Source of the DNA: Pseudomonadales bacterium
GTDB taxonomy: Bacteria; Pseudomonadota; Gammaproteobacteria; Pseudomonadales; Azotimanducaceae
Reading direction: 5' to 3'
Length of the DNA: 47,851 nucleotides
NCBI GenBank assembly: GCA_016763855.1
Contig: JAESSY010000026.1
Coordinates: 1 to 47,851 of the forward strand
Positions 8,083-14,982 of the stretch are shown here, piece by piece; the stretch's first letter is position 1, and each line of letters starts with the position of its first letter. Both the position numbers and the translations under genes were made by a program. The notes under the pieces were generated by a model. The model was given only the letters and a program-made list of their open reading frames with translations. It did not search any database and was not told where the DNA came from.

Positions 8083-8394
8083 ATGAGCGTATTACAGAAA
8101 CAAGCAGACTTAGGTCGAACGTTTTTTGAAATCAATCAAAATGCTTTCAAAGAGATCATAAGCAACCAGCGCGAAAACGTTCAGAAGTATTTTGAATTGA
8201 ATAGCACCTTTTCAGAGAAGCTACCTGAAGTCAGTGATATTTCTGGATTTATGACCTTACAGAAAGAGTACGGTACATCATTTTGGAGCGGTGTTAAGGA
8301 TGCAACAAAGACACAATCCGGCATCATTAAGAATGCTTTCGAAGAAAGTGGTGAAGCAGTTCGAAAAGTATTTGAGCCAGAGTCAGAAAGCTAA
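8083..8394 (+). CDS. second phasin, tandem paralogue
   Basis: A 103-residue phasin that aligns over its whole length with the preceding protein but lacks the basic Ala/Lys tail. Shared features include the LG-x4-EIN start, QRENVQKYFELN and GFMTLQKEY. It begins 30 nt after the first phasin, with an AAGGAG ribosome binding site 6 nt before the ATG. The pair looks like a local duplication in which one copy gained or lost the tail. Both are probably induced together when PhaR is titrated by granules. Confidence 0.88.
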   Translation: MSVLQKQADLGRTFFEINQNAFKEIISNQRENVQKYFELNSTFSEKLPEVSDISGFMTLQKEYGTSFWSGVKDATKTQSGIIKNAFEESGEAVRKVFEPESES

Positions 8395-8431
8395 GCATCA
8401 TCAAATAGTGAGTCCAGTTTGAATATTGAAT

Positions 8432-8461
8432 AAAGGGTCTGATTATCAGGCCCTTTTTTTT
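8432..8461 (+). terminator. rho-independent terminator of phasin operon
   Basis: An 11-bp stem AAAGGGTCTGA / TCAGGCCCTTT (one G-T pair) with a TTA loop is followed by a T run. It begins 37 nt after the second phasin stop. Confidence 0.9.
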
Positions 8462-8541
8462 GCAAAAAGGAAGCGTATGCTCAAGGGACTATGGTTTCTG
8501 TTAGAGTAAGAGGCAATCATGTCAACCAGGGACAAAAACAG

Positions 8542-8787
8542 ATGAAAATAAGTATTGATGTAGATATTACCCCTGAAGAATTACGGCAGTTTATTGGCTT
8601 GCCGAATGTTGAAAAACTCCAGGCAGAGATGCTTAAACGCGCACAAGATTATCTAAAGGAATCGACTCAGGCACAATATAAAGACATTGTCAGCAGCGCC
8701 ATGCAACCGATGATGGCATACCAAAGCTGGCTTCAGAAAATGATGACAGGATCTTCAAAAGAAGAAGAGGACGACAAAAATGGCTAG
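8542..8787 (+). CDS. DUF6489 family protein
   Basis: An 81-residue protein from ATG 8542, beginning MKISIDVDITPEELRQFIGL. That N-terminus is typical of the DUF6489 family of small proteobacterial proteins of unknown function. The frame extends upstream to GTG/ATG-like codons at 8491, but ATG 8542 is preceded by AGGGA at suitable distance and starts exactly where the family starts. The C-terminus is acidic (SKEEEDDKNG). It overlaps the following SDR gene by 8 nt, so the two are co-translated. Confidence 0.85.
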   Translation: MKISIDVDITPEELRQFIGLPNVEKLQAEMLKRAQDYLKESTQAQYKDIVSSAMQPMMAYQSWLQKMMTGSSKEEEDDKNG

Positions 8788-9565
8788 GGGAAAAGCGCTC
8801 ATAACAGGTGCTTCTTCAGGTATCGGGGAAGCACTGGCTCGACAGTTTGCGGAGAAGGGATTTGATCTTATTATCACTGCCAGACGAGAGTCGAGATTAC
8901 AAGATCTTGCCGAGGCATTAGAAAATGGAGGTGATTTAGGAGGTGACGTTAAAGTGCAAATTGTAGCCTGCGATCTGTCAACTACAACAGGGATGGATTA
9001 TCTTCTGGATGCAATCGATCCTTCTTCAATCGACGTACTTGTGAACAACGCCGGTGTCGCATACCCAGGGACATTCCCTGAACAAAACTTCGAAGATATC
9101 GCTTCTCTTCTTTCACTCAATATCACAGCTTTGACCCGATTGATCCATGCAATCTTACCGAGCATGATAGAAAAGGGCGCTGGAAGAATCATGAACGTGG
9201 CTTCCGTGGCATCATTTCAACCGGTACCTTCTATGTCTGTTTACGCTGCCAGCAAAGCATTTGTATTATCACTAACAGAATCCCTTTCAGAAGAATTAAA
9301 AGGAAGTGGCGTCAGTACCACGGCATTGTGTCCCGGCATTACCAAAACAGATTTGCTGGAAAATCTACAAGGCGCTCAAATTCCCCCCTTTATGATGTCG
9401 ACAAGCAAAGAAGTCGCAAGAGAAGGATATGAGGCGTTGATGAACAAAGAAGTTATCCGAATTCCCGGAATCGCCAATCAAGCGGCAGTCACTTGGGCTA
9501 AGCATCAACCACGTTGGTTAGTCAGAGGATTGGGCGGCTTAGCGGCAAGATTCAAACCAAACTAA
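8780..9565 (+). CDS. SDR family NAD(P)-dependent oxidoreductase
   Basis: A 261-residue classical short-chain dehydrogenase. The cofactor motif TGASSGIG is at residues 9-16, the NNAG motif (LVNNAGVAYPG) at about 90, catalytic Ser in NVASVASF, and Y-x3-K as YAASK. Arg in ARRESR after the second strand suggests NADP preference. Sequence style resembles DltE/YqjQ-like SDRs with broad or unknown substrates. It overlaps the DUF6489 gene by 8 nt. Substrate unknown. Confidence 0.9.
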   Translation: MARGKALITGASSGIGEALARQFAEKGFDLIITARRESRLQDLAEALENGGDLGGDVKVQIVACDLSTTTGMDYLLDAIDPSSIDVLVNNAGVAYPGTFPEQNFEDIASLLSLNITALTRLIHAILPSMIEKGAGRIMNVASVASFQPVPSMSVYAASKAFVLSLTESLSEELKGSGVSTTALCPGITKTDLLENLQGAQIPPFMMSTSKEVAREGYEALMNKEVIRIPGIANQAAVTWAKHQPRWLVRGLGGLAARFKPN

Positions 9566-9627
9566 TAGCGCTTCCAAGGTCTCAAAACAGTCAAATTTAT
9601 ATGACCAAAATTTTAGCCACAATAATT

Positions 9628-10251
9628 TTAACCTTCCTGGTTCAATTTCCTAAGATGATTAACGAATCGCATTAATATGTCATAACTCTGGCAGCCGACG
9701 ACAACGAGATCAGCACTGGCAAAAGTAGGAACACCTGTGATGCCCATGTTTCTAGCTCTAGTCCATGCTTCATCAATCACTGCACTTTGCGACCGCTCTT
9801 CTAATACTTTTCTTGCCAGAATCTTATCTAAACCAGCTTCTTGGGCCAGTTCAAGCAGTACTCCAATATCGGAAATATTTTTGTTATCAACAAAATAGGC
9901 GCGGTAAAGCAGATCATGCAATGCATCCCCTTCTTCAAAACTATCAGCCCAACTACCTAGTTCTTGGGCTAAACGACTGTTATAAGTCATTGTCCTAGTA
10001 CCGTAGTCGAGACCTTCCTGTTTGGCTATTTCTCGGGTTCGACTCATAAAACCAGCAAGCTGATCTTCTCTGCCTCTAAATAGATCAGAAAGAGCTAAAC
10101 CTTCAGCCGGTGTTTCAGGGTGCAATGGAAAGAATGACCAAGAAATTGTTACGCCTTCTTCCTGTCTTAATTTTTCAATACTAACTGTACTGAGATAACA
10201 CCAGGGTCAAACGTAATCGGTAAATACTTCTATGTGTATGGGTTCTGTCAT
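9628..10251 (-). CDS. selenoprotein: FrnE/DsbA-family thiol-disulfide oxidoreductase (UPWC motif)
   Basis: Read with one in-frame TGA (10209-10207) as selenocysteine, this gives 207 residues from ATG 10251. The ATG has a strong Shine-Dalgarno, GAGGAG, 9 nt upstream. The N-terminus reads MTEPIHIEVFTDYV-U-PWCYLS. FrnE/COG2761 proteins have CPWC here, so TGA replaces exactly the first catalytic Cys. The rest is a complete FrnE-like DsbA fold with a helical insertion and the cis-Pro region GVPTFASAD near the end. A stem-loop fitting a bacterial SECIS follows the TGA. Without Sec insertion only a TTG-started fragment lacking the active site would remain. The gene ends in TAA and follows copA by 58 nt. 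A nonsense mutation is the alternative, but position, SECIS and intact downstream frame argue against it. Confidence 0.88.
10175..10209 (-). promoter_or_regulatory. bacterial SECIS element of FrnE-like selenoprotein
   Basis: Counting from the base after TGA, nt 14-20 (UCAGUAC) pair with nt 26-32 (GUAUUGA): seven pairs, one of them G-U. The apical loop is AGUUA with G in second position. The UGA-to-loop distance is 20 nt. As I recall the bSECIS consensus, it asks for 16-37 nt, a stem of at least 4 bp and a G in the first two loop bases; all are met. Confidence 0.75.
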
Positions 10252-10309
10252 CAAAATGATCTCCTCTTTTTTACTAAATGTAACATCTTTTTTTTAGCTA
10301 AGTCATCAT

Positions 10310-12922
10310 CTAGGACAAATTTTGGAACCTTAGCCGATTTGCATTACTCACCACCGTGAGAGAAGACAACGCCATTGCCAAACCCGCAAATCCTGGGTTA
10401 ATCAATAAGGGATAAAATACACCCGCTGCAACAGGAATCAAAAGGACGTTGTATGCAAAAGCACCGCTTAAATTCTGATAGATATTACGCATGGTGAGTT
10501 TTGACAGTGTCAGGGCAATGACAATCTTTTCTAGGCGATTGCTCAATACCGCAATATCCGCACTTTCGATCGCGATGTCAGTGCCCTCTCCCATGGCGAA
10601 ACCCACATCTGCTGCACCCAGCGCGGGGGCATCATTGATGCCGTCTCCCACCATAGCCACTTTTGCATTCTGTTTTTGCAAGCGCTTTATTTCTGCAAGC
10701 TTTTGTTCTGGGCTTAACTCGTATTGAAAATTTTCTACTCCTAAACTCTTTGCTACTTTGGTGGTACTGGCTTTATTATCTCCCGATAAAATAACGATAT
10801 TGATGCCCATATTCTGAAGGCGGCGGATGACATCTTTGGAATCTTCTTTCAAAGTGTCTTCCAACACAAAACTACCTAACAATTTTTCATCTCGAGAGAC
10901 ATAAATCGTCGTCCCCGCTTCATCAACATCACTTTGATCCAGGTTAAGATACCTTCTATTTCCTAGTCTGATGTTCACACCGGACATTTGCCCTGCCACA
11001 CCCCCGCCGGGAGATATTTGAAAGTTCTCAATTGGGGTTCTTTCTACTCCTTTATCCGTGCAGTAATTGATAATCGCCTGGGCAAGAGGATGTTCAGAAT
11101 GATGCTCAAGAGAAAGCGCGACACTCAACATTTGATCCAAGTCACCATCGCAATTAACTTGCACAACACTTGGCTTACCTAAAGTTAGCGTCCCCGTCTT
11201 ATCAAGGACAATGGTGTCAATTTTCGCGGCGGCTTGCAGCGCATCAGAATTTCTAACAAGCAAACCATTTTCTGCTGCTCTACCCATTGACACCATAATC
11301 GAAACGGGTATCGCCAGGCCTAAAGCACAGGGGCAAGCAATAATCAGAACTGACATCGCTGTCACAACAACAAGACCCGGACTACCCTCAGTAGAAATAA
11401 GTCCCCAGTACCCAATACAAAGCGCCGCAATCAATAGCACTATAGGTACAAAAAAGGACGCTATTGAATCTGTTAAGCGACCAATGGGCGGTTTTGAATT
11501 CTGCGCATTCTTCACCAAACCAATCATTCTGGAAAGCGTGGTTTCGCTACCGACTTGTTTAGCCTGCATAAGAAAACTACCGAACAAATTGACGGAACCT
11601 GCAACAACTGAATCGCCTATTAGTTTTTCGACAGGCACTGACTCTCCACTCAACATTGATTCATCTATACTTGAGAAACCATCCTGGACAATGCCATCAA
11701 CAGGCACCTTATCCCCAGGTTTAACCCGCAACAGATCACCTACAACAACTTCAGAAAGGGGTACTGAGTTTTCCTCCGATCCTTTGACAAGAATCGCGTT
11801 AGCAGGGCTTAGATCAAGCAGTTTTCCAATAGCCCCAGACGCCTTTCCTCTTGCATTTAGCTCAAGGCTTTTACCAAGATTGACAAAGCCGATAATGAAC
11901 AGAGCCGCTTCAAAGAACAGGTGTCGACTTTCAGCTGGCAATGATTCGGGAAAGAGTACAACCCACATTGAATAACACCAGGCGGTACCAGTACCTATCG
12001 CAATCAAAGTATCCATCGTGGTAGAAAAATACTGCGCTGACTTTAAGGCATTACGGTAAAAATGCCCGCCTGATACCATCATGATCAAAAGCACAACAAT
12101 CCCAATACCTGACCAAAAGATCTGATTTGTTAAGGGTGGCAGCATGTCTAAAAGCATACCGGCCATAAGCAAACTGGCAACGACGAGAGCGACCACGGAA
12201 TTAGCCACGCCTTGACGGAATCTGCGTGCAAGATTTTTCTCTTTTTCCCTAGGATCAATCGCTTCTAATTCTTGCGCGCCATAACCTATGCGTTTGACAG
12301 CTTCAACCAGCACAGGCAATTCGACACGACCGATTACATAAGCAGACTCATCGGCAAAATTGACCGTAGCCTCCTCTACTCCGGGAATTGAACTCAGTGA
12401 TTTTTCGACTGCTGAAACGCAACTGGCGCAGGACATACCTTCAATTTGCAAATGTATATTGCTTTTTTCCAGACCGATTTTAGGCGCTTCCAAAACCACG
12501 CTTTCATCGGTATCACCTTCTTCTGTGCTATATCCAAGGCTTTCAATCATTGAAATTATGCCATCCAATTCTACCTTGCCTTTGATGACAGCGTTGGTCT
12601 CATTCAGGCTAACATTGACAGATTCTACCCCTTCGATCGAGTTCAGCGCACTTGTAACACGCGTTACACATTTCTGACATGACATGCCATAAACGGGGAT
12701 GGTGGCTTGCCCATCTATAGACACCTTTTCCAGAACATAAGATTGTTGCGCTATGATGGCACTGAGGGCAGCTGGTGAAATCCATTGTTTGGTTGATACT
12801 GCGGCATGGTTCAGATCTACGCTTAGCACTTTGAAACCAATTTCTTTGATCGCCCCAGATACTCTAACAACACAACGATCGCAAGTCATACCAGAGATAT
12901 TGAGTTTTAATCGAGTATCCAC
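10310..12922 (-). CDS. copA: copper-translocating P1B-type ATPase
   Basis: An 870-residue heavy-metal ATPase with three N-terminal HMA domains: GMTCDRC (Cys14/17), GMSCQKC (Cys82/85) and GMSCASC (Cys165/168). Two HMA domains are more usual. The core has the actuator SGES loop ([12 protein letters not shown]), membrane metal site [12 protein letters not shown], phosphorylation motif DKTGTLT, the P1B marker SEHPLAQAI and hinge [13 protein letters not shown] plus C-terminal YN and MxxS-like residues ([12 protein letters not shown]) indicate Cu(I) export across the inner membrane. It is followed 58 nt downstream by the FrnE-like selenoprotein, probably in one transcript. Confidence 0.93.
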   Translation of the reverse strand: MDTRLKLNISGMTCDRCVVRVSGAIKEIGFKVLSVDLNHAAVSTKQWISPAALSAIIAQQSYVLEKVSIDGQATIPVYGMSCQKCVTRVTSALNSIEGVESVNVSLNETNAVIKGKVELDGIISMIESLGYSTEEGDTDESVVLEAPKIGLEKSNIHLQIEGMSCASCVSAVEKSLSSIPGVEEATVNFADESAYVIGRVELPVLVEAVKRIGYGAQELEAIDPREKEKNLARRFRQGVANSVVALVVASLLMAGMLLDMLPPLTNQIFWSGIGIVVLLIMMVSGGHFYRNALKSAQYFSTTMDTLIAIGTGTAWCYSMWVVLFPESLPAESRHLFFEAALFIIGFVNLGKSLELNARGKASGAIGKLLDLSPANAILVKGSEENSVPLSEVVVGDLLRVKPGDKVPVDGIVQDGFSSIDESMLSGESVPVEKLIGDSVVAGSVNLFGSFLMQAKQVGSETTLSRMIGLVKNAQNSKPPIGRLTDSIASFFVPIVLLIAALCIGYWGLISTEGSPGLVVVTAMSVLIIACPCALGLAIPVSIMVSMGRAAENGLLVRNSDALQAAAKIDTIVLDKTGTLTLGKPSVVQVNCDGDLDQMLSVALSLEHHSEHPLAQAIINYCTDKGVERTPIENFQISPGGGVAGQMSGVNIRLGNRRYLNLDQSDVDEAGTTIYVSRDEKLLGSFVLEDTLKEDSKDVIRRLQNMGINIVILSGDNKASTTKVAKSLGVENFQYELSPEQKLAEIKRLQKQNAKVAMVGDGINDAPALGAADVGFAMGEGTDIAIESADIAVLSNRLEKIVIALTLSKLTMRNIYQNLSGAFAYNVLLIPVAAGVFYPLLINPGFAGLAMALSSLTVVSNANRLRFQNLS

Positions 12923-13016
12923 AAGCGCTCCATAGGAATTGAACTTGCAGAGATTCTAAAGTATCAAGCTAGATGAAGGTAAAGCCCTTTCTTAGCTTAG
13001 ACGGCGACTTAGGATA

Positions 13017-13910
13017 CTATTCAGATAGTTCGCTTTTTTGGGAAAAGGGGGGTAGAGGAACAAGAGCTGAAGTCCTTTCAAGATAAGACAAATAGGCTTT
13101 GTCTTCTCCCCAACGTTTCATGGCACTATTTTCTAACATGCGCACACCGCTGATATACACCAATAATACAAATACAAATAAGGGGGAGATCAAAGTAAAC
13201 AATCGCCATCCTTCGAGTACCGGGAAGGCAATCAGCGCGATACCAATCCAAAGCAAAATTTCACCGAAGTAATTTGGATGTCGAGACCAGGCCCACAATC
13301 CACTGGTGATAAAACCTGTGTTGCTCTGTCGAAAATGACTTTTCTGTCGATCAGCAATGACTTCGATGGAAAATCCAATCATCCAGCAAAGGGTGCCAAC
13401 CAAGCCAAACCAGCCGAGTGGCAAATGATGAGCCGAAGTCATCGCGGCTAGGCCTGCAGCAAGCGTAAAAATGACCCATAACCCCTGCATCGTCCAGGTC
13501 ATTAAAAACTGAAAGGGATCATGTTTTATCTTAGTAAAGCGACTATCAGAACCGGCCTTGAGAATACGTTTAAATAGAAAGCTTCCTAGCCTCAATGCCC
13601 ACAAACCACACATCGTCGCAATCAACAGAGTACGCTCATCAATAAGTAACTCAGTCCTTATATGCGCCATAAGTGCAAAACTGATAACAAGGATATAGGT
13701 AATCCCGCCCACAAGATCATAGTAGATTTCTGTTCGCCTAATGTAGGCAGGGATAAATGCGAGCCACTGAATAGAAAAAGCCATCGCGGCACAAATGGCG
13801 AACACGGAATAACCAAAAAAGGTACTTCCTTCTTCCGCACCAGCTAGTGTTATCAAACCGCCAAATGATAGTGCTACCAAAATACCTAAGAGGGATTGCA
13901 TCTTGCTCAT
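13017..13910 (-). CDS. DUF1295 domain-containing membrane protein (steroid 5-alpha-reductase-like)
   Basis: About 297 residues from ATG 13910, with roughly seven hydrophobic segments. The C-terminal region SGLWAWSRHPNYFGEILLWIG is the hallmark of the DUF1295/steroid 5-alpha-reductase and isoprenylcysteine methyltransferase-like superfamily. The frame remains open to TTG 13940, but those 10 extra residues include no family feature, so I prefer the ATG. Members use NADPH or SAM-like cofactors in membranes; the substrate here is unknown. The neighbouring gene upstream is divergent. Confidence 0.87.
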   Translation of the reverse strand: MSKMQSLLGILVALSFGGLITLAGAEEGSTFFGYSVFAICAAMAFSIQWLAFIPAYIRRTEIYYDLVGGITYILVISFALMAHIRTELLIDERTLLIATMCGLWALRLGSFLFKRILKAGSDSRFTKIKHDPFQFLMTWTMQGLWVIFTLAAGLAAMTSAHHLPLGWFGLVGTLCWMIGFSIEVIADRQKSHFRQSNTGFITSGLWAWSRHPNYFGEILLWIGIALIAFPVLEGWRLFTLISPLFVFVLLVYISGVRMLENSAMKRWGEDKAYLSYLERTSALVPLPPFSQKSELSE

Positions 13911-14040
13911 TCTAATTTCTTTTCCAAAGTGCACACCCAATATTTACTGCTACTGACTTCCAATTTGTCAGCGCATCCCTAGGCAATTGTATTCAAGTCC
14001 TGTATCTTGCCCTCACTTAACTTGGAAAAGAGAGACGCTA

Positions 14041-14364
14041 TTGAAAAAACTAATTCAATCTATGGGCTTCCTACGCATCATGCTCCACGCACTCGCCTTC
14101 CAGCTCATTTTGATTTTGCCTTTTTCAGAGCCAAGCTGGAACCCTCAAGGCGCCTCTCTCTTATTAGGTGCTGTTGTTCCGGCTTTTGCACCCATTGTCG
14201 CTATCATCATCATGATGGATGTGATGATGTGTAAAGTTTCACAATCTGACAGCCTAGACGAGCAAATCAAATTATCCTACCGCAACATTGTCAGAGCCAA
14301 TCTCGTCACGGCTTTTCTACTTTTCGCTTTCTGGTTGGCATCTTTTAGAGAGGCGCTTTTATAG
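14041..14364 (+). CDS. small membrane protein, hypothetical
   Basis: About 107 residues from TTG 14041 with three hydrophobic segments: near 10-28, 38-62 and 85-102. The frame is open further back to 13987, but those residues are polar, and a purine-rich AAAAGAGAGA sits just before the TTG. An internal ATG (MGFLRIML) seven codons later is another possible start. No family recognised. It converges with the ArsC-like gene. Confidence 0.5.
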   Translation: MKKLIQSMGFLRIMLHALAFQLILILPFSEPSWNPQGASLLLGAVVPAFAPIVAIIIMMDVMMCKVSQSDSLDEQIKLSYRNIVRANLVTAFLLFAFWLASFREALL

Positions 14365-14393
14365 AGCCTCAGCATTATAATGAGCCTCAGCCA
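14364..14393. repeat. direct repeat around a palindrome in a convergent gap
   Basis: The 10-mer GAGCCTCAGC occurs twice, 18 bp apart, flanking the palindrome CATTATAATG. It lies between the stops of the small membrane protein and the ArsC-like gene. No T tract follows, so terminator function is not evident. Confidence 0.5.
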
Positions 14394-14403
14394 ATGAAAA
14401 ACC

Positions 14404-14745
14404 TCATCCAAAAAACTCCGCGTAAACAGCCTCATTAAAGCCAACAATAATCGTTTTGCCCACGCGCATGGTAGGGGCTCTCATGTTGCCAGTCGGCCCC
14501 AAGGTCGCGGCTATCGCCTCGTCAGAGATCGAGGATTTAACAGAAAACTTTTGTACCTTCTTACCTTTTAACGCAATCAATGTCGATGCATCAGCGAGCA
14601 AGTCAGCGCTATCTGCAGCTTGCAATTTCTTACTCGCAGGCATCTTTTCTTTTATATTGATATTACGGGCTTCCAAAAACTTGGATGCTTTGGTGCAGCT
14701 GGTTCAGCCACCTCGATAATAATACCAATCAATTTTTTTGCTCAT
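14404..14745 (-). CDS. selenoprotein: ArsC/glutaredoxin-like protein (UTSC motif)
   Basis: Read with TGA 14706-14704 as selenocysteine, this is a 113-residue protein from ATG 14745. An AGGAGA ribosome binding site is about 9 nt upstream. The N-terminus MSKKIDWYYYRGG-U-TSC-TKA carries a U-x2-C redox motif after the first beta strand, as in thioredoxin-fold proteins. The C-terminal NMRAPTMRVGKTIIVGFNE contains the cis-Pro site (RAPT) typical of a conserved ArsC-related family. ArsC-like selenoproteins with UxxC were reported from marine metagenomes (Zhang and Gladyshev, from memory). Physiological substrate unknown. The real stop is also TGA, so the same codon has two meanings in this gene. Ordinary calling would give a 90-residue fragment without the active site. 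Confidence 0.9.
14669..14706 (-). promoter_or_regulatory. bacterial SECIS element of ArsC-like selenoprotein
   Basis: After the TGA, nt 16-35 read GCAUCCAAGUUUUUGGAAGC. Five central pairs (UCCAA/UUGGA) close a GUUU loop with G first. An A-A mismatch and two more G-C pairs extend the stem. The UGA-to-loop distance is 23 nt. This fits the bSECIS consensus well. Confidence 0.8.
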
Positions 14746-14890
14746 GTGTTTACTCTCCTGCCTGTTCCTGATGTTCCAATCTTGAGAAGCTACGTTATCA
14801 ACTGAGGTGTATTTTTACCACCTCGATGGAGGGAACTTTAATCGCCGGTCAATCATCGTCTCGCCCCTTTAGGCTAAGCAATCTCGAGAC

Positions 14891-14917
14891 AAAAAAAGAC
14901 GACCAAGGTCGCCTTTT
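14891..14917 (-). terminator. terminator of TonB receptor gene (possibly bidirectional)
   Basis: On the minus strand GGCGACC-TT-GGTCGTC forms a 7-bp stem with one G-T pair, followed by seven Ts. It lies 56 nt after the TonB receptor stop and before the ArsC-like gene. On the plus strand the same stem is followed by five Ts. Confidence 0.8.
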
Positions 14918-14944
14918 TCATTACTACTTTTAACTTACTATATA

Positions 14945-14982
14945 GTCATAGACCTATAAAAGAGTCATCGACTTATAAAAGA
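14945..14982. repeat. 19-bp tandem duplication over a stop codon
   Basis: Two adjacent 19-bp units, GTCATAGACCTATAAAAGA and GTCATCGACTTATAAAAGA, differ at two positions. The second unit covers the end of the TonB receptor gene including its stop codon (14973-14975), so the first is a copy of the gene's end lying just beyond it. Confidence 0.7.

Noticed and set aside
9628-10125. A shorter gene starting at TTG 10125 inside the FrnE-like frame
   Set aside because: It lacks the redox motif and first strand, and has no ribosome site. The ATG at 10251 with GAGGAG and readthrough of TGA explains the full family length.
11211-11975. 254-codon plus-strand open frame
   Set aside because: It lies entirely antisense to copA, whose motifs are complete; composition is low in known folds and there is no ribosome site.
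14365-14406. Second Sec codon at the end of the ArsC-like gene (TGA 14406-14404)
   Set aside because: The protein already has its full family length there (ends NEAVYAEFFG) and I see no good hairpin with a suitable loop after it, so it is a true stop.
9628-14745. TGA recoded genome-wide (as Trp) instead of selenocysteine
   Set aside because: Other genes in the window end in TGA at family-correct positions (for example 4749 and 5367), Trp is encoded by TGG throughout, and both internal TGAs align with a catalytic Cys.
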